Below, in pieces: positions 1-10,700 of a stretch of DNA of 64,000 nt. The notes below the pieces were generated by a model that saw only the letters and a program-made list of their open reading frames with translations, ran no database searches and had not been told where the DNA came from. Position 1 is the stretch's first letter; every line of letters begins with the position of its first letter. Origin of the DNA: Rhodoblastus acidophilus (GTDB lineage Bacteria; Pseudomonadota; Alphaproteobacteria; Rhizobiales; Beijerinckiaceae); assembly GCF_025961575.1 (NCBI RefSeq), contig NZ_JAOQNX010000027.1, forward strand, positions 1-64,000, read 5' to 3'. The position numbers and the translations under genes are program-made.

Positions 1-422
1 ACCATGGTCAGGCCGGTCAGCAAGGGATGATCGTGCTGGGCGATCAGGCCGGGGACGATCACCTTGTCGGCAAAGGTTTCGTCGACGACATAGGGTTGGC
101 CTTCGGCCGCCGCCTGCAATTCCTCGACCGAGCCGACCGCCAGGATGCGATCGCCCAGCACGGCGACGGCGGTGGCCGACGGTTTGTCCGGGTCGAGCGT
201 GACAATGTCTTTTGCGCGAAAAATGGTGACTTGCGGGAATGTGTTGCGCGCGAACCGGCTGGCCACATCCTGGAGCGAACCCTCCTGCGCCAGCGCCGGC
301 GCCGAATCGGCCGCCTCGCAGACGAACGCGCCAGCCGCCGCCGCCTTCAGCATCTGGCGCCGCGACGGAAAGGTGAAATTGCGGAAGGCTTCGGCAAAGG
401 CGGGATTGCACATGACGCACAT
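1..422 (-). CDS. Amidohydrolase family protein, Tat-exported (C-terminus outside window)
   Basis: The first 140 residues of a metal-dependent amidohydrolase of the YtcJ-like type; the rest lies left of the window. A twin-arginine motif SRRQMLK at residues 20-26 precedes an Ala-rich stretch ending near ALAQ, so export by Tat to the periplasm is likely. The mature part begins with VTIFRAKDIVTLDPDKP, the usual beta-sandwich start, and reaches PGLIAQHDHP, which holds the HxH metal ligands of the family. The start at 422 has GGAGG about seven bases upstream. It is separated from the glycosyltransferase upstream by 139 bp. The substrate cannot be told. Confidence 0.82.
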   Translation of the reverse strand, partial: MCVMCNPAFAEAFRNFTFPSRRQMLKAAAAGAFVCEAADSAPALAQEGSLQDVASRFARNTFPQVTIFRAKDIVTLDPDKPSATAVAVLGDRILAVGSVEELQAAAEGQPYVVDETFADKVIVPGLIAQHDHPLLTGLTM

Positions 423-561
423 GACGATGCCTCCAGTTCCGTGGGCGCCATCGGCGATGCGCGTGACCCACCCGCAGAACAAAAGTTCAGCTCAAGGTCA
501 CGATAGCGATATTTGCCACGCCGCCAACGGCGGACGCAGGAAATCGAAAAAACGGGTTCGC

Positions 562-2034
562 TCAGGAAGCCGTGCGTCCCGCGCCGACCGACTCGATCGC
601 GCCCAGCGCCTCCAGCCGGACGCGATAGCGGGCGCCGACAGTCGCCGGATCGAACGCCGGCCCGGGCGGCGGCGCGGCGCGGGGGCCGCGAAACGCCGCG
701 AGAAGCGCGTCCACGGCCTGCGCCGGATCGGGCTCCGCCCAGACCTGCCCCTCGCCCCAGGCATAGGCGCCGGCGGGCGTCGGCCGCAGGGCGGCCTCGA
801 CCAGATATTGCAGGCCCTCGTCACGAAAATCGAGATTGCCCGACCATCTCGTCGCCACTACGGGCCGGCGCAACAGAATGGCCTCGGCGATTGGCCGTCC
901 AAACCCCTCGGCGCGGTGCAGGGAGACGAGGCAATCGCAACTCGCGAGCAGGCCGAGGGTCTCCTGCCGGCTCCATTCCTCGTCGACGAAAGCGATCCGG
1001 GGATCGTCGCCAGCCGAGGCCTGGAGGTCGCGCCAGGCTTGCGCGGAGGCCCCGGCGCGCATCGCCTTGACCACCAGACGCACCGAAAAATCCGGCAAGG
1101 GAAAAGCGGCGCGAAAGGCGGCGATCGCCCCGGCCGGATTCTTGCGCGCAAAGGACGAATTGCCGTCGAAGAAGCAGACGAACACGAAGGCGTCGTCCGG
1201 AAGTCCATAGGCGGCGCGATCCGCCGCCGCCTGAGCCACCACGGCCGAGGGCATCGACACCACGGGAACCGGCGCGCGCAATTCAAAGGCGTTGCGCACG
1301 AAACCGCTGATCGCCCAGATCTCGTCGGCGAGCAATGTGCAGAACGCCAGCGGCTCCGGCCAATGCGGCAATTCCCAGGGCCAGACGCAGATGGTTTTGC
1401 GGCCGCGCCACAGCGCGGAGCCGTGAACGCAGAAATACCGGAACGTCTCCCAGGCCGACAGGAACAGCAGATTGGTCGCATGGACCGGAGATGAGACGAT
1501 TTCGGCGTCGAAGGCGTGCGGCTCGGTCCCGATGCCGGGGCCGGTCGGCGCATCGATCAGCACGTGGGGAATGGCGGCGGCGGTCAAGGCCGCGGCGGCG
1601 CAACGCGCGTCCTCGCCGATGCCGAGTCGCGCGCGCAAATGGCCGACCAGATTGACGCCGCCGGAGGGCGGCAGCGCCGGCGCCGGCGGCGGCCCCTCGG
1701 CCGGCGCGTTCAGATAGAGCCCGCGGACATCGGGACGGCCGAAGGCCTCGCGCAATACGGCATATTCCTTGACGCCATAATCCACCTGCCAAGCCAGGAA
1801 GCGCGTCTGGCCCTCGACGGTCTCAAGATCGAAGGCCTCCTGGAGATCGGGCCGCATCAGCCAGACGCCGACGCTCACGAGCAGCAGCGGGTTGGCGGCG
1901 GACGCGAAAGGCTGGAAGAAGATGTCGCGGGGATCGGCGCCGCCGCGACGCGCCTCGCGCGCCTGACGGCTCAGCGCCAGCCCGATCCGCCAGGCCGCCG
2001 AATCTCCGGCGATGCTCGACCGATCCCCCGCCAT
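562..2034 (-). CDS. Glycosyltransferase family 4-like protein
   Basis: A 490-aa GT-B fold glycosyltransferase. The C-terminal half has the family-4 nucleotide-sugar signature EGFGRPIAEA followed by RRPVVATRWSG near residues 375-395, with FVFVCFFDGNSSFARKNP opening that domain. The N-terminal half is less conserved and has a WELPHWP stretch. No signal peptide or membrane segment is seen, so it is probably cytoplasmic. The ATG at 2034 lies two bases after the stop of the Sel1 gene, so it is the last gene of the secretion operon. This placement suggests it modifies an exported protein or surface polymer; the acceptor is unknown. Confidence 0.85.
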   Translation of the reverse strand: MAGDRSSIAGDSAAWRIGLALSRQAREARRGGADPRDIFFQPFASAANPLLLVSVGVWLMRPDLQEAFDLETVEGQTRFLAWQVDYGVKEYAVLREAFGRPDVRGLYLNAPAEGPPPAPALPPSGGVNLVGHLRARLGIGEDARCAAAALTAAAIPHVLIDAPTGPGIGTEPHAFDAEIVSSPVHATNLLFLSAWETFRYFCVHGSALWRGRKTICVWPWELPHWPEPLAFCTLLADEIWAISGFVRNAFELRAPVPVVSMPSAVVAQAAADRAAYGLPDDAFVFVCFFDGNSSFARKNPAGAIAAFRAAFPLPDFSVRLVVKAMRAGASAQAWRDLQASAGDDPRIAFVDEEWSRQETLGLLASCDCLVSLHRAEGFGRPIAEAILLRRPVVATRWSGNLDFRDEGLQYLVEAALRPTPAGAYAWGEGQVWAEPDPAQAVDALLAAFRGPRAAPPPGPAFDPATVGARYRVRLEALGAIESVGAGRTAS

Positions 2035-2036
2035 GC

Positions 2037-3995
2037 TTAACCGCGGCTTGAAACGACGCCGAGCGCCGGCCGGCCTTTCGCCGGCGGATCGCCAGGCGTT
2101 TCGGCGGCCGGTTTGGCGGCGCCGAGGGCGCCTTCGGCCTCGGCGCGCTTCATCATCTCCATGCCCTTTTCGACATCGGCCTCGACGCCCATGCCTTTGG
2201 CGACCATAACGCCGAGATTGTACAGCGCCAGCGCATGGCCCTGCTGCGCCGCGCGCTCGTACCAGCGCACGCCCTCGGTGAGATCCTTCTCGACCAGTTG
2301 GCCCTGGCAGAAAATGACGCCCATCTGGAACAAAGCGGGGGGAAAGCCGGCCTCGGCGGCCCTGCGCAGCCAAAGCACCGCCTCATGCGCCACCGCCGGG
2401 TCGTTGCGCGACAGCAATTGGTTGGCGACCAGATGCTGGGCGATCACGTTGCCGGCCTGGGCCGCGACGAGATAATGGCTGAGCGCGCCCTCGGGCTGCG
2501 CCCGGGCGGGATCGTAATGGCCGGCATAGAGGTGGCCCAGATGCAGGGAGGCGGCGACATAGCCCGAGTCGGCCGCATCCTGAAGCAATTGTTCCGCCTT
2601 GCGCGAATCCTTGAAGACGTCGCGCCCCTCGAGATAGATCATCGCCAATTGCGTCTTGGCCTGGCCGTCTCCCGCCTCGGAGGCTTCCTTGAGCAGTGCG
2701 ACGGCGCGGGGCGCGTCGCGCGTTCCCCCGGCGCCGGCGAGATGCAGTTCGGCCAGTTTCACCTTGGCGTCGCGCAACCCATGGTCGGCCGCATATTGGC
2801 ACCAGCGCAGCGCCTCCGTGAGGTCCTGCGCGACGCCCTGCCCATGCTGATGGCAGACCGCGAGATTGTAAGCCGCCGTGGCGTGGCCTTGCTCGGCCGC
2901 CTTCAGGAACCAGCGCGCCGCCTCCTGGAGGTTGGGCGACATGCCGACGCCGTTGGCGGCGTGACGGGCATAGAGGAACATGGCGTTGAGATCGCCGAGC
3001 TCCGCCGCCCGCAGCCGCCAGCGCGCGGCCTCGCGCCAGTCCGGCTCGACCGCGCCGCCTTGGCTGTAGAGATCCGCCAGCGCGATGATCGCGGGCAGAT
3101 AGTCGCGCTTGGCCGACTTGCGCAAGAATGTCTCGGCGCGGCTCAGGTCCGCTTCGACCCCCTGTCCGCGCTGCAGCATAACCGAGAATTCGAATTGCGC
3201 GAAGGCGTCGCCCCCTTCGGCGGCCAGCCCCATGTAATGGGCGAAGCGTTCAACATCGGCGTCGCGTCCCGCGCCGTCGCGGTAGATCGTCGCGGTCGCC
3301 AGCTGGGCGGTGCAATGGCCCTGATCCGCGGCCTTTTCGTACCAGTGCGCGCCGGCCGCCTGATCCGGCGCGCCGCCGGCCAGGCCGCGATAGAGAATGT
3401 CGCCCAGTCCAAACTGCGCCGAGGCGTCGCCGCGCTGCGCGCCGCGTTCGAAGTGGAACAGGCCCTTTTCGTAATTCTGGGGCGCATGCTTGCCGAGCAC
3501 ATGGATCATGCCGAGCAAGGCGTCGGCTTGGGCAAGGCCGGATTCGGCCGCCCGCTCCAGCCAGGCGATCGCCTGTTCGGGATCAGCCGGATGCCGGCCG
3601 CCGCCGGCATAAAGCGCCTCTTCCACGCGGGCCGCCGTGTCGGGGTCGCGCGTGGTGCGCTTCCAATATTCGGGAACGGGCGTTTGTGCGCCCTCCAGCA
3701 GGCCGCGCCCGAGCCGGAATTGCGCCTCGACATGCCCTTGTTCGGCGGCGCGCCTGTACCACATCAGCGCATCGGCGCGATTCCAGCCGACACCCAGGCC
3801 GCGCTCATAACATTCCGCGATGCGAAAGGCGCTTTCCAGGTCGCCCGCCTCGTAGGCGCGCAGCCAGAGACGGACCGCCATGGGGAGATACCCGTCCTCG
3901 ACCGCGGATTCCGCGCGGCGCTTCAGCCAGACGACCGCGCGACGATCGGCGAGTCGGCGCAGCCCGTGCGCCGCTCTGCGCAGATGCTTCCTCAT
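2037..3995 (-). CDS. Sel1-like repeat (TPR-type) protein
   Basis: A 652-aa protein made almost wholly of about fifteen Sel1 repeats of 36 residues, each with the pattern A..LG..Y..G.GV..D...A..W...AA..G (examples: LMWYRRAAEQGHVEAQFRLG and WCQYAADHGLRDAKVKLAEL). Sel1 repeats fold into alpha-solenoids that bind other proteins. There is no convincing signal peptide; the basic N-terminus starts MRKHLRRAAHGLRRL. Its ATG overlaps the stop of the HlyD gene in an ATGA, which supports translational coupling. Its role in this secretion locus, possibly scaffolding of the exporter or glycosyltransferase, is inference. Confidence 0.9.
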   Translation of the reverse strand: MRKHLRRAAHGLRRLADRRAVVWLKRRAESAVEDGYLPMAVRLWLRAYEAGDLESAFRIAECYERGLGVGWNRADALMWYRRAAEQGHVEAQFRLGRGLLEGAQTPVPEYWKRTTRDPDTAARVEEALYAGGGRHPADPEQAIAWLERAAESGLAQADALLGMIHVLGKHAPQNYEKGLFHFERGAQRGDASAQFGLGDILYRGLAGGAPDQAAGAHWYEKAADQGHCTAQLATATIYRDGAGRDADVERFAHYMGLAAEGGDAFAQFEFSVMLQRGQGVEADLSRAETFLRKSAKRDYLPAIIALADLYSQGGAVEPDWREAARWRLRAAELGDLNAMFLYARHAANGVGMSPNLQEAARWFLKAAEQGHATAAYNLAVCHQHGQGVAQDLTEALRWCQYAADHGLRDAKVKLAELHLAGAGGTRDAPRAVALLKEASEAGDGQAKTQLAMIYLEGRDVFKDSRKAEQLLQDAADSGYVAASLHLGHLYAGHYDPARAQPEGALSHYLVAAQAGNVIAQHLVANQLLSRNDPAVAHEAVLWLRRAAEAGFPPALFQMGVIFCQGQLVEKDLTEGVRWYERAAQQGHALALYNLGVMVAKGMGVEADVEKGMEMMKRAEAEGALGAAKPAAETPGDPPAKGRPALGVVSSRG

Positions 3996-5335
3996 GGTTC
4001 GCGCATCGCGCCGCTGACGCCGCGGAGCATGCCCTCCATCAGATAGGCGCCCGCCGAGCGGGAGCCGACCTTGATGTCGGCGACCAGCGTCATGCCGGGC
4101 ATGAGCCGGAAATTGTCCGGGACCTTGACGAAGTGGTAATTTTCGATGGCGATGCCAACGCGATAATAGGGTTCTGTGGGCTGATTGGTGTCTTCGTTCA
4201 CGGTGAAGGCGCCTTCGGTGATCCACTTGACGCGCCCCTCCGCATACCCATGGTGGGTGAAGTCGAAGGCGTCGACTTTCAGCGTCGCGGGATCGCCGAC
4301 GCGCACAAAACCGATGTCGCGCGTCAGCACATTGACCTCCGCCGCCACGGGAACCCCCACCGGCATGGCGGTGATGAAATCGGCGCCGGCGCTCAGAACG
4401 GAACCGACCGAGAGCTTGGCCACGGTCAGGATGATGGAGTCTTCCGCAGCGGTGATCTGGACGAGGTCCTGGTGTTTCTGGGCCTTTTCGAGCTGCGCGA
4501 GCGCATTGTCCCGATTGTTGCGCGCGGTGACCAGATCCTGGCTGATCTGGGTCGACCATTGCTGAATGAAGGCCTCGCGATCGGCGCGCACCGACGACAG
4601 CTGCGCCTCCGCCTCCTTGAGGCTGTTGGTCATGTTCTCGAAGGCGCGCATCTGTTCGACGCGCTGGTCCTTGGACGCCAGTTGGTTCAGCAGAGAGCCG
4701 GCGCCGCTGGCCAGCAGCTTGTTGCGCATCTCTTCGACCTTGGCGGCGATCTCCACGCGCTCCTTGATACGGGCGATGTCGTTGTTGGTCTTGACGATGG
4801 TCGCCTCGATCTGCTTTTCCTTTTCCCGGTAACTGTTGATCTGCGCCGCATATTGCGCCACCCGCTGGGCATACAAGGCTTTTTGCAGCTCATTGTATTT
4901 TGACTCCGTCGGATCGGAGCTCGCAGGAAACACAGGCGGCTTGCCCGACAGTTCGGCCTCATCCCTGAGAATCTGGGGATTCAGGCTGGCGATCTGCTGC
5001 TTCAACTGGGTGACGTCGGCGGCGGCGAAGGTCGGATCGAGCGTCGCCAGCACTTGTCCCTTCTTCACCGTATCGCCCGGGCGGACATCGATCGACTTGA
5101 TGATCGAGGTGTCCAGCGCCTGAAACACATTGCGCGCCGTGCTGACCGTCACCTTGCCGCCGACGCTGCCGACGACGCGATCGATGCGCATGAAAAAGAG
5201 GAGCGCCACGAAGACGACGATCATCGCGGCCAGCACATGCAGCGTGATGCGCGCGCTCAGGGGCTCCGGGGCCTCCCGGATCGCCGCGATCTCCGACTGG
5301 AACGACCGGACGGTCGCAAGCGCGTTCTTAGACAA
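3992..5335 (-). CDS. HlyD/PrtE-type membrane fusion protein of a type I secretion system
   Basis: A 447-aa periplasmic adaptor. One membrane segment lies at about residues 29-49 (LHVLAAMIVVFVALLFFMRI). A lipoyl-like half follows (VRPGDTVKKGQVLATLDPTF), then a long coiled coil to about residue 290, the second lipoyl half and a beta-barrel domain ending in FRLMPGMTLVADIKVG, the classic HlyD signature region. The start is TTG, with an AGGGGGG ribosome site seven bases upstream; no better in-frame start exists before the membrane segment. It overlaps the end of the ABC transporter gene by eight bases. It would join that exporter to an outer-membrane channel not encoded nearby. Confidence 0.93.
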   Translation of the reverse strand: MSKNALATVRSFQSEIAAIREAPEPLSARITLHVLAAMIVVFVALLFFMRIDRVVGSVGGKVTVSTARNVFQALDTSIIKSIDVRPGDTVKKGQVLATLDPTFAAADVTQLKQQIASLNPQILRDEAELSGKPPVFPASSDPTESKYNELQKALYAQRVAQYAAQINSYREKEKQIEATIVKTNNDIARIKERVEIAAKVEEMRNKLLASGAGSLLNQLASKDQRVEQMRAFENMTNSLKEAEAQLSSVRADREAFIQQWSTQISQDLVTARNNRDNALAQLEKAQKHQDLVQITAAEDSIILTVAKLSVGSVLSAGADFITAMPVGVPVAAEVNVLTRDIGFVRVGDPATLKVDAFDFTHHGYAEGRVKWITEGAFTVNEDTNQPTEPYYRVGIAIENYHFVKVPDNFRLMPGMTLVADIKVGSRSAGAYLMEGMLRGVSGAMREP

Positions 5336-7604
5336 GGCTCGCCCCCCTTCCCGGCAGGCGGTTGCTGGCCGCGGCCTCGATATGCCCGTTCTGCTGCAGC
5401 CACAGGCTGCGATAGATCTCGCAGCGCTCCAGAAGCACCCGATGCGGCGCCATGTCGAGGAACTTGCCGCGCTCCAGCACGAGGATGGCGTCGGAATTGA
5501 CCAGCGAGGACAGGCGGTGGGAAATCACGATCACCGTGCGGCCCTTGGCGATCTTGCGGATGTTCTCGTTGACGATGTTTTCGGAATCCGGATCGAGCGC
5601 GCTGGTGGCCTCGTCGAAGATCAGGATCTTCGGATCGAGGATCATGCAGCGCGCGATCGCCAGGCGCTGGCGCTGGCCACCGGAAAGATTGGGCGAGCCC
5701 TCGTAGATGTAGGTGTCGTAGCCGCGCGGCAGACGATCGATGAATTCCTCCGCCCCAGCCAGGCGCGCCGCGCGCACCACCTCGTCGAAGGTCGCGCTGG
5801 GCTTGGCGGCCATGATGTTGTCGCGGATCGTGCCGCGGAACAGGAAGTTTTCCTGGAGGACCACGCCGAGACTGCGGCGCAGATGCGCGATATTGTACTC
5901 GCGCGCGTCCACGCCGTCGATCTTGATCAGACCCTCATAGTCGGAATGCAGGCGCTGAAGCAGACGCGTCAGCGTGGTCTTGCCCGAACCTGAGCGTCCG
6001 ACCACGCCGAGCGTCGTGCCGACCGGGATCTCGAAGGACACATCGTCAATGGCCGGGCTGAGCGCGCCCTTGTAGGTGAAGCGCACCTTCGAGAACTCGA
6101 CATGGCCGACAAGCGGCTTGCGCACGCCGCCGTCCCCAATGCCTTCCTCACGGGGCTGGTTCAGCAGTCCCTTCACGACAGAGACGGCGGCCCGCGCTTC
6201 GTCGCCCTGGGTGATCAATTGCGCCATCTGCATCAGCGGACCGGCGACGCGTTGCGACAGCATCAGGAAGGCGAACAGCGAGGCGATAAGAGTCGGATCG
6301 TCGGTGGTCAGCGCCAGATAGACGCCGACGGCATAGCTGCCCGTGACGGCCAGACGCTCCAGCGGCCGCACGCCGGTCTGGATGAAGGCGGCGACCTTCG
6401 CCTGATGGTCGAGCGCTTTTGCCACGCGCGCAACCAGAACGTCCCATTCCCGCCGCTGACGGCTTTCCAGCGCCAGCGACTTCACCGTGCGCATGCCGGC
6501 GACCGTCTGGTACAGGAACGAGCCGCGCTCGGTCTGCGTGGCGATCACGCGCTCTGTCGCGTCGCGGAAGGTCGGAAGCATGGCGACAAGCCACAGGACG
6601 ATCAGACCGCAGATCCCCAGCACAATGAAGGTGAGCAGGGGGCTGAAAAAGAACATGACGGGCAGGAAGAACAGCAGCGTCATCGAGTCGAGCACAGTCC
6701 CGAACAACTGGCCGGTCAAGAAGTTGCGGATTTTCCAGAGCTCGTTGATGTTGTGCATCACGCGGCCGACCTCGTTGCGCTCGAAGAAATCGATCGGCAA
6801 GGCCAGGACGCGGTCCAACAGATATTCGGAAAGGCGCACGTCGACCCGGGAGGTCAGCGCTTGCAACATGTAGGAGCGCAAATAGGCGAAGATGGTTTCG
6901 AACACGACCAGGACGAGCATGCCCACGGTCAGCACCGTGAACGTGTTCATCGCCTTGAATGCAATCACCTTTTGGCTCATCAACTGCCAGTAGATGATCG
7001 GCGCCAGCGCCAGCAGGCTCAGGACGAGCGCGCTGATGGCGATATCGCGCGCCAGCCTCCGTTCGCGAAAGACCAGCGCCGCGATCAGATTGAGGCTGAA
7101 GGGCTGCTCTTCGTCCTTGATGTCGTAATTGCGGCGGATCAGGACGACTTCGCCGGTCCAGATCTCCTGGAAGCGCAGCCAGTCGACGAACAATTCCGCG
7201 CCTTCGGCGGCGTTGGGATCATGCAGCCACACGCCGAGCGGCATGCGATGGTCGATGGCGACCCGCGCCAGCACCAGGCTCGCGCCGGTCTTGAGGCGGA
7301 TGATGGCGGGAACGGCCTGGCCGATCTGGGTCAGGCCGTCCCAGTCGAGATGGACCAGCTTGGCCTTGAAACCGGCCTTGCGCGCGCAGTGGACCAGCCC
7401 GTCATAATCGACCGCGCGGTCAGGCAAGGCGTTGTCATGAACGATTTCGTCGACGGTGACCGTGACGGCGTGATGCGCCGCGACCATGCACAGGCATTCG
7501 AGGGCGGATTTGTGCTTTTCCCCGGCGTCGTGATGGAAGCCATTGTCTTCGGACGCCTTGGCGCGCCCTGCGCGCGCCGCGGGCAAAATCTCAATGCTGG
7601 CCAT
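5328..7604 (-). CDS. Type I secretion ABC transporter with C39-like domain
   Basis: An exporter half-transporter of about 758 aa. Residues 20-150 resemble a C39 peptidase domain, but the catalytic Cys position is Ser (SALECLCMVAAHH) and the active-site His is not evident. It is therefore a C39-like docking domain as in HlyB, not a leader peptidase. A six-helix membrane domain follows (about 175-460), then the ATPase domain with Walker A GRSGSGKTT, signature LSGGQRQRLAIAR, Walker B ILIFDEATSALD and the H-loop ISHRLSS. The start is uncertain: ATG at 7604 was chosen, and in-frame ATGs at 7631 and 7649 are possible. It heads the HlyD-Sel1-glycosyltransferase operon. Confidence 0.93.
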   Translation of the reverse strand: MASIEILPAARAGRAKASEDNGFHHDAGEKHKSALECLCMVAAHHAVTVTVDEIVHDNALPDRAVDYDGLVHCARKAGFKAKLVHLDWDGLTQIGQAVPAIIRLKTGASLVLARVAIDHRMPLGVWLHDPNAAEGAELFVDWLRFQEIWTGEVVLIRRNYDIKDEEQPFSLNLIAALVFRERRLARDIAISALVLSLLALAPIIYWQLMSQKVIAFKAMNTFTVLTVGMLVLVVFETIFAYLRSYMLQALTSRVDVRLSEYLLDRVLALPIDFFERNEVGRVMHNINELWKIRNFLTGQLFGTVLDSMTLLFFLPVMFFFSPLLTFIVLGICGLIVLWLVAMLPTFRDATERVIATQTERGSFLYQTVAGMRTVKSLALESRQRREWDVLVARVAKALDHQAKVAAFIQTGVRPLERLAVTGSYAVGVYLALTTDDPTLIASLFAFLMLSQRVAGPLMQMAQLITQGDEARAAVSVVKGLLNQPREEGIGDGGVRKPLVGHVEFSKVRFTYKGALSPAIDDVSFEIPVGTTLGVVGRSGSGKTTLTRLLQRLHSDYEGLIKIDGVDAREYNIAHLRRSLGVVLQENFLFRGTIRDNIMAAKPSATFDEVVRAARLAGAEEFIDRLPRGYDTYIYEGSPNLSGGQRQRLAIARCMILDPKILIFDEATSALDPDSENIVNENIRKIAKGRTVIVISHRLSSLVNSDAILVLERGKFLDMAPHRVLLERCEIYRSLWLQQNGHIEAAASNRLPGRGASLV

Positions 7605-7793
7605 GAGCTTCCCAAATTCCTTGGATAACATTCTATTTATAGCGAACATAAAGTTTGCGCGCAAGGCGACCAGTTTGCCACGAAATCTGGAGCATTTTCA
7701 AGCGCGAGCGCATTGTATTAATATTAATAACAAAAATATTCCCGTAGCATCGTGCGATTTCAGCGTCACACGACAGCAATCTGACCGCGTCCT
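7605..7793. promoter_or_regulatory. AT-rich upstream region of the secretion operon with a 14-bp palindrome
   Basis: This gap separates the stop of the 1373-aa glycosyltransferase from the ABC transporter start, both on the minus strand. It is far more AT-rich than its surroundings and holds a perfect palindrome TATTAATATTAATA at 7716-7729, about 110 bp upstream of the transporter start. A promoter and operator are likely here. No particular regulator is recognised. Confidence 0.4.
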
Positions 7794-10700
7794 TCAGTCA
7801 GAGTCTCCTGCCCCGAGCGTCGCGGCAATGGCGTCGGCGCATTTGTCCCAGGAATACTTGGCGACGACCTCGACAAAACCGGCGCGGCCCATGCGCCGGC
7901 GCGCCTCGGGATCGTCGGCCAGCCGCGCCATGGCGCCGGCGAGCTCCTCCACGCCGGCGGCCAGAATCCCGGTCTCCTCGGGACGCACCAGATCGCGGAA
8001 GGCGGCGCAGCGGGCGTTGGCGATCACCGGCTTGCCGAACAGCCAGGCCTCGCACAGCACGATGCCAAAACTCTCGCTGCGGCTCATGCTGATCAGCCCG
8101 AGGCAGGCGGCGAGCGCGCCGCGCACAATTTCGCGGCTCTGTCGCCCAAGAACATGAAGGCCCGGCGCGGCGACAGCGAAGCCGTCGTCGTCGGGTCCGA
8201 TCATCACCAGATCGATGTCGGAGCGGCGGGCGCGCAATTTGAGATGGGCTTCGATCACGTCGAAATAGCCCTTGGAGCCGGTCTTGCGCCCCAAGACCAG
8301 ATAAAAGGGATTTTGGACTGGGCAGACTTCGCGAAAGGCGCGCCCGACGCCGGGGCCGCCCAGATCGCCAAAACTGACGCCGCCCCCGGGAACGACGGCG
8401 CATTTTTCCGCATCTCCCAACATGCGCGCCAAAGAATCCGAGAACAGCAGCGTCCGGTCTGCGCTGGCAAAAGCGTCGTAATAGCTCCGCCAATGATAAA
8501 AACGGTCGTCGCCGTGAAAGTGCGGCAGGGCGACGATGCGCGGCCTTTTGCTCAGGCCCGCCAGCGTCGCCACGGAGCTGGGAACGACGTCGAAGGGAAC
8601 GCCCTGGACCAGAACGCAATCGTAGCCGCCGCCATGCGCCGCCAGCCAATCCTGCATCGCCGGGGCGTGAGGGCCGCGCATGGCGGAAAAGGCGGCGTCG
8701 GCGTCGGGTTCGCGTCGCAGGGCGGCCTGGCGCAAAGCCGCCGCCCAGCCCTCGAAATCCTCGCGCAGCACATCCTCCGGCTGGAAGGCGAGATCGGCCG
8801 CATGCGTGCGCAAGGCCGAAAAATCCTCGGCGCCGGCGCAGGAGACGGCGGCCGCCTCGACCATCACGCCGAACGGGCGATGATCGGGCGGCGTCTCATG
8901 CTCGTCCGCCCGGCACAGAAGGATGCGGACACAGTCGTCCGGCGCTTCGGGCAAGGCGAAATGCACATCGAAATGGTCGGAAAGACGCGCCTCGCAATTC
9001 AGGCTGATGATCGGCGACCCATCGCGCGGCGCTTGCACCAGAATCAGCGACAGGTTCTTTTCCACGGTCGCGACGCCGCGCAGATGGAAAAACCGCGCTT
9101 CGCGCGGGATCAGGACGGAGAAATCCGGCGCCGTCCAACGACGCGCGCGCCCGTCCAGATATTCGGTCCCATAAAATCCCGACAGCAGCCGCGGCGCCTG
9201 GGCGTCGCCAAGGCTTTTGGCGAAGGGGGCGAGCAGATGAAACTCCTCCTGCGCCCAGACCCGCTCCAAGTCTTGCGCACGGCTCCGCAACTCGGCCTCG
9301 TCGAGCTCCTCGTTGGGGAAATAGCGGGCGCCGTCAAAAATCTCGCCGATCCGGCCCGCGGCGCCTGGACCCGCCGTCAGCGCACAGCCGAAATGATGAC
9401 GGTTCTCGATGCGCTCGACGTCGACCGCCGCAAGGTCGATGCGCGCGAACCGGCCGCGCAGCCGTTTCGCAACTTCAACCAGATATTCCTCGGCGCCGCC
9501 GAGCGACGGTTCGGTGTAGCGATAGGTCACGACCAGCAGTTTTTTGCCAGGCGGCGGCGCCGGCGCGCGCAGAAGCGGCTGCAACGCCGCCCGAAAAGCC
9601 TGCGCGATCGCCGCCCAGGACAAGTCCTGCTCCGCATAGGCGCGCGCGCGCCCCCCCTGCGCCAGAAGGGCGGCGGGATCCGAAAACATCTGCGCCAGCG
9701 CGCGCGGAAACTCCAAAAGTTCGACCACCCGGCCCGCGCCGCGCTCGGCGACGGCGAACCCGCGCGCCCCTTGCGGGGTGTTGAGGGTCGGCAGGCCCTG
9801 CGCCATGTAATCCGGCAATTTCAAGCTGGAGCCGCCGCCGACGGTGACGGGGTTCAGCGCCAGATCCCATTGCGACATGACGACATTTTTCACGCGCTCC
9901 GGCGCGACGCCGTGCAGGACCACATTCGGCGCCGTCGCCTTGAGCGCCGAGCAGACCGAGCCGATCAGCTCGAAGCGCAATTGAGGAAAGGCCGGCGCCA
10001 ACGTGCGCACGATATAGTCGGCGGCCTCGACATTGGGGCCATGGCTGGAGCCCAAGAAGCCGACCCGTCCGAACAGGCCCGGCGCGCGGCCCGCCCTTTC
10101 GAACGGCCCGATCCGGCAGCCATTGCCGGCGACAACGATCGGAACCGAACTCATCTTGGCGAAATGGGCGCGATCGCCCGGCGTGCAGCAGACGATCAGG
10201 TCGGCCTGCGCGACGAGACGGCGCTCGAGTTCGGCGATGAAACCGACAAGAGTGCGCGCCAGCGGATGGCCGCGCAGCAGCTTGCGCTTCAGCTCCGCCT
10301 CGACATTGTGGGCGCTGTAGACGACGGGCGCGTCGGGCCGCAAACGGCGCAAATCCTCGAGCGCCGGCGCCATATAGGGATGTTCGAAAATGAAGGCTTG
10401 CGCGGAATGCGCCAGCGCGGCCGCAATCTCCCGCAGCGCCCGGTTGGCCGCGACGAACAGCGCGGCGACTCCGTCGTTCACCGACACCGACTGGTCCCGG
10501 TTCACCTCCGCCTCGAAGGCGGCGTGCTCAGCGTGTTTGGGGACGCCGACGTGCAGCACGCCCTGATCGAGCAGGCCGATTTGGGCGTGTTCGGCAAAGG
10601 TTAGAAGAACGACGTCGCACCCGAGCGCGCCGAGCAGGTTGGCGATCCGCGCCGCGCCGCCCGAGGGGGCGCCGGCCACGGGATAATCGTTGAAGGCCAG

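Noticed and set aside
145-1494. Long plus-strand open frame opposite the amidohydrolase and glycosyltransferase
   Set aside because: It is rich in Arg/Ala/Gly, has no family motif, and the minus strand carries clear conserved domains across the same bases.
8154-10604. 816-codon plus-strand frame
   Set aside because: It is the antisense of the triple glycosyltransferase; GC-rich third positions keep the opposite strand open.
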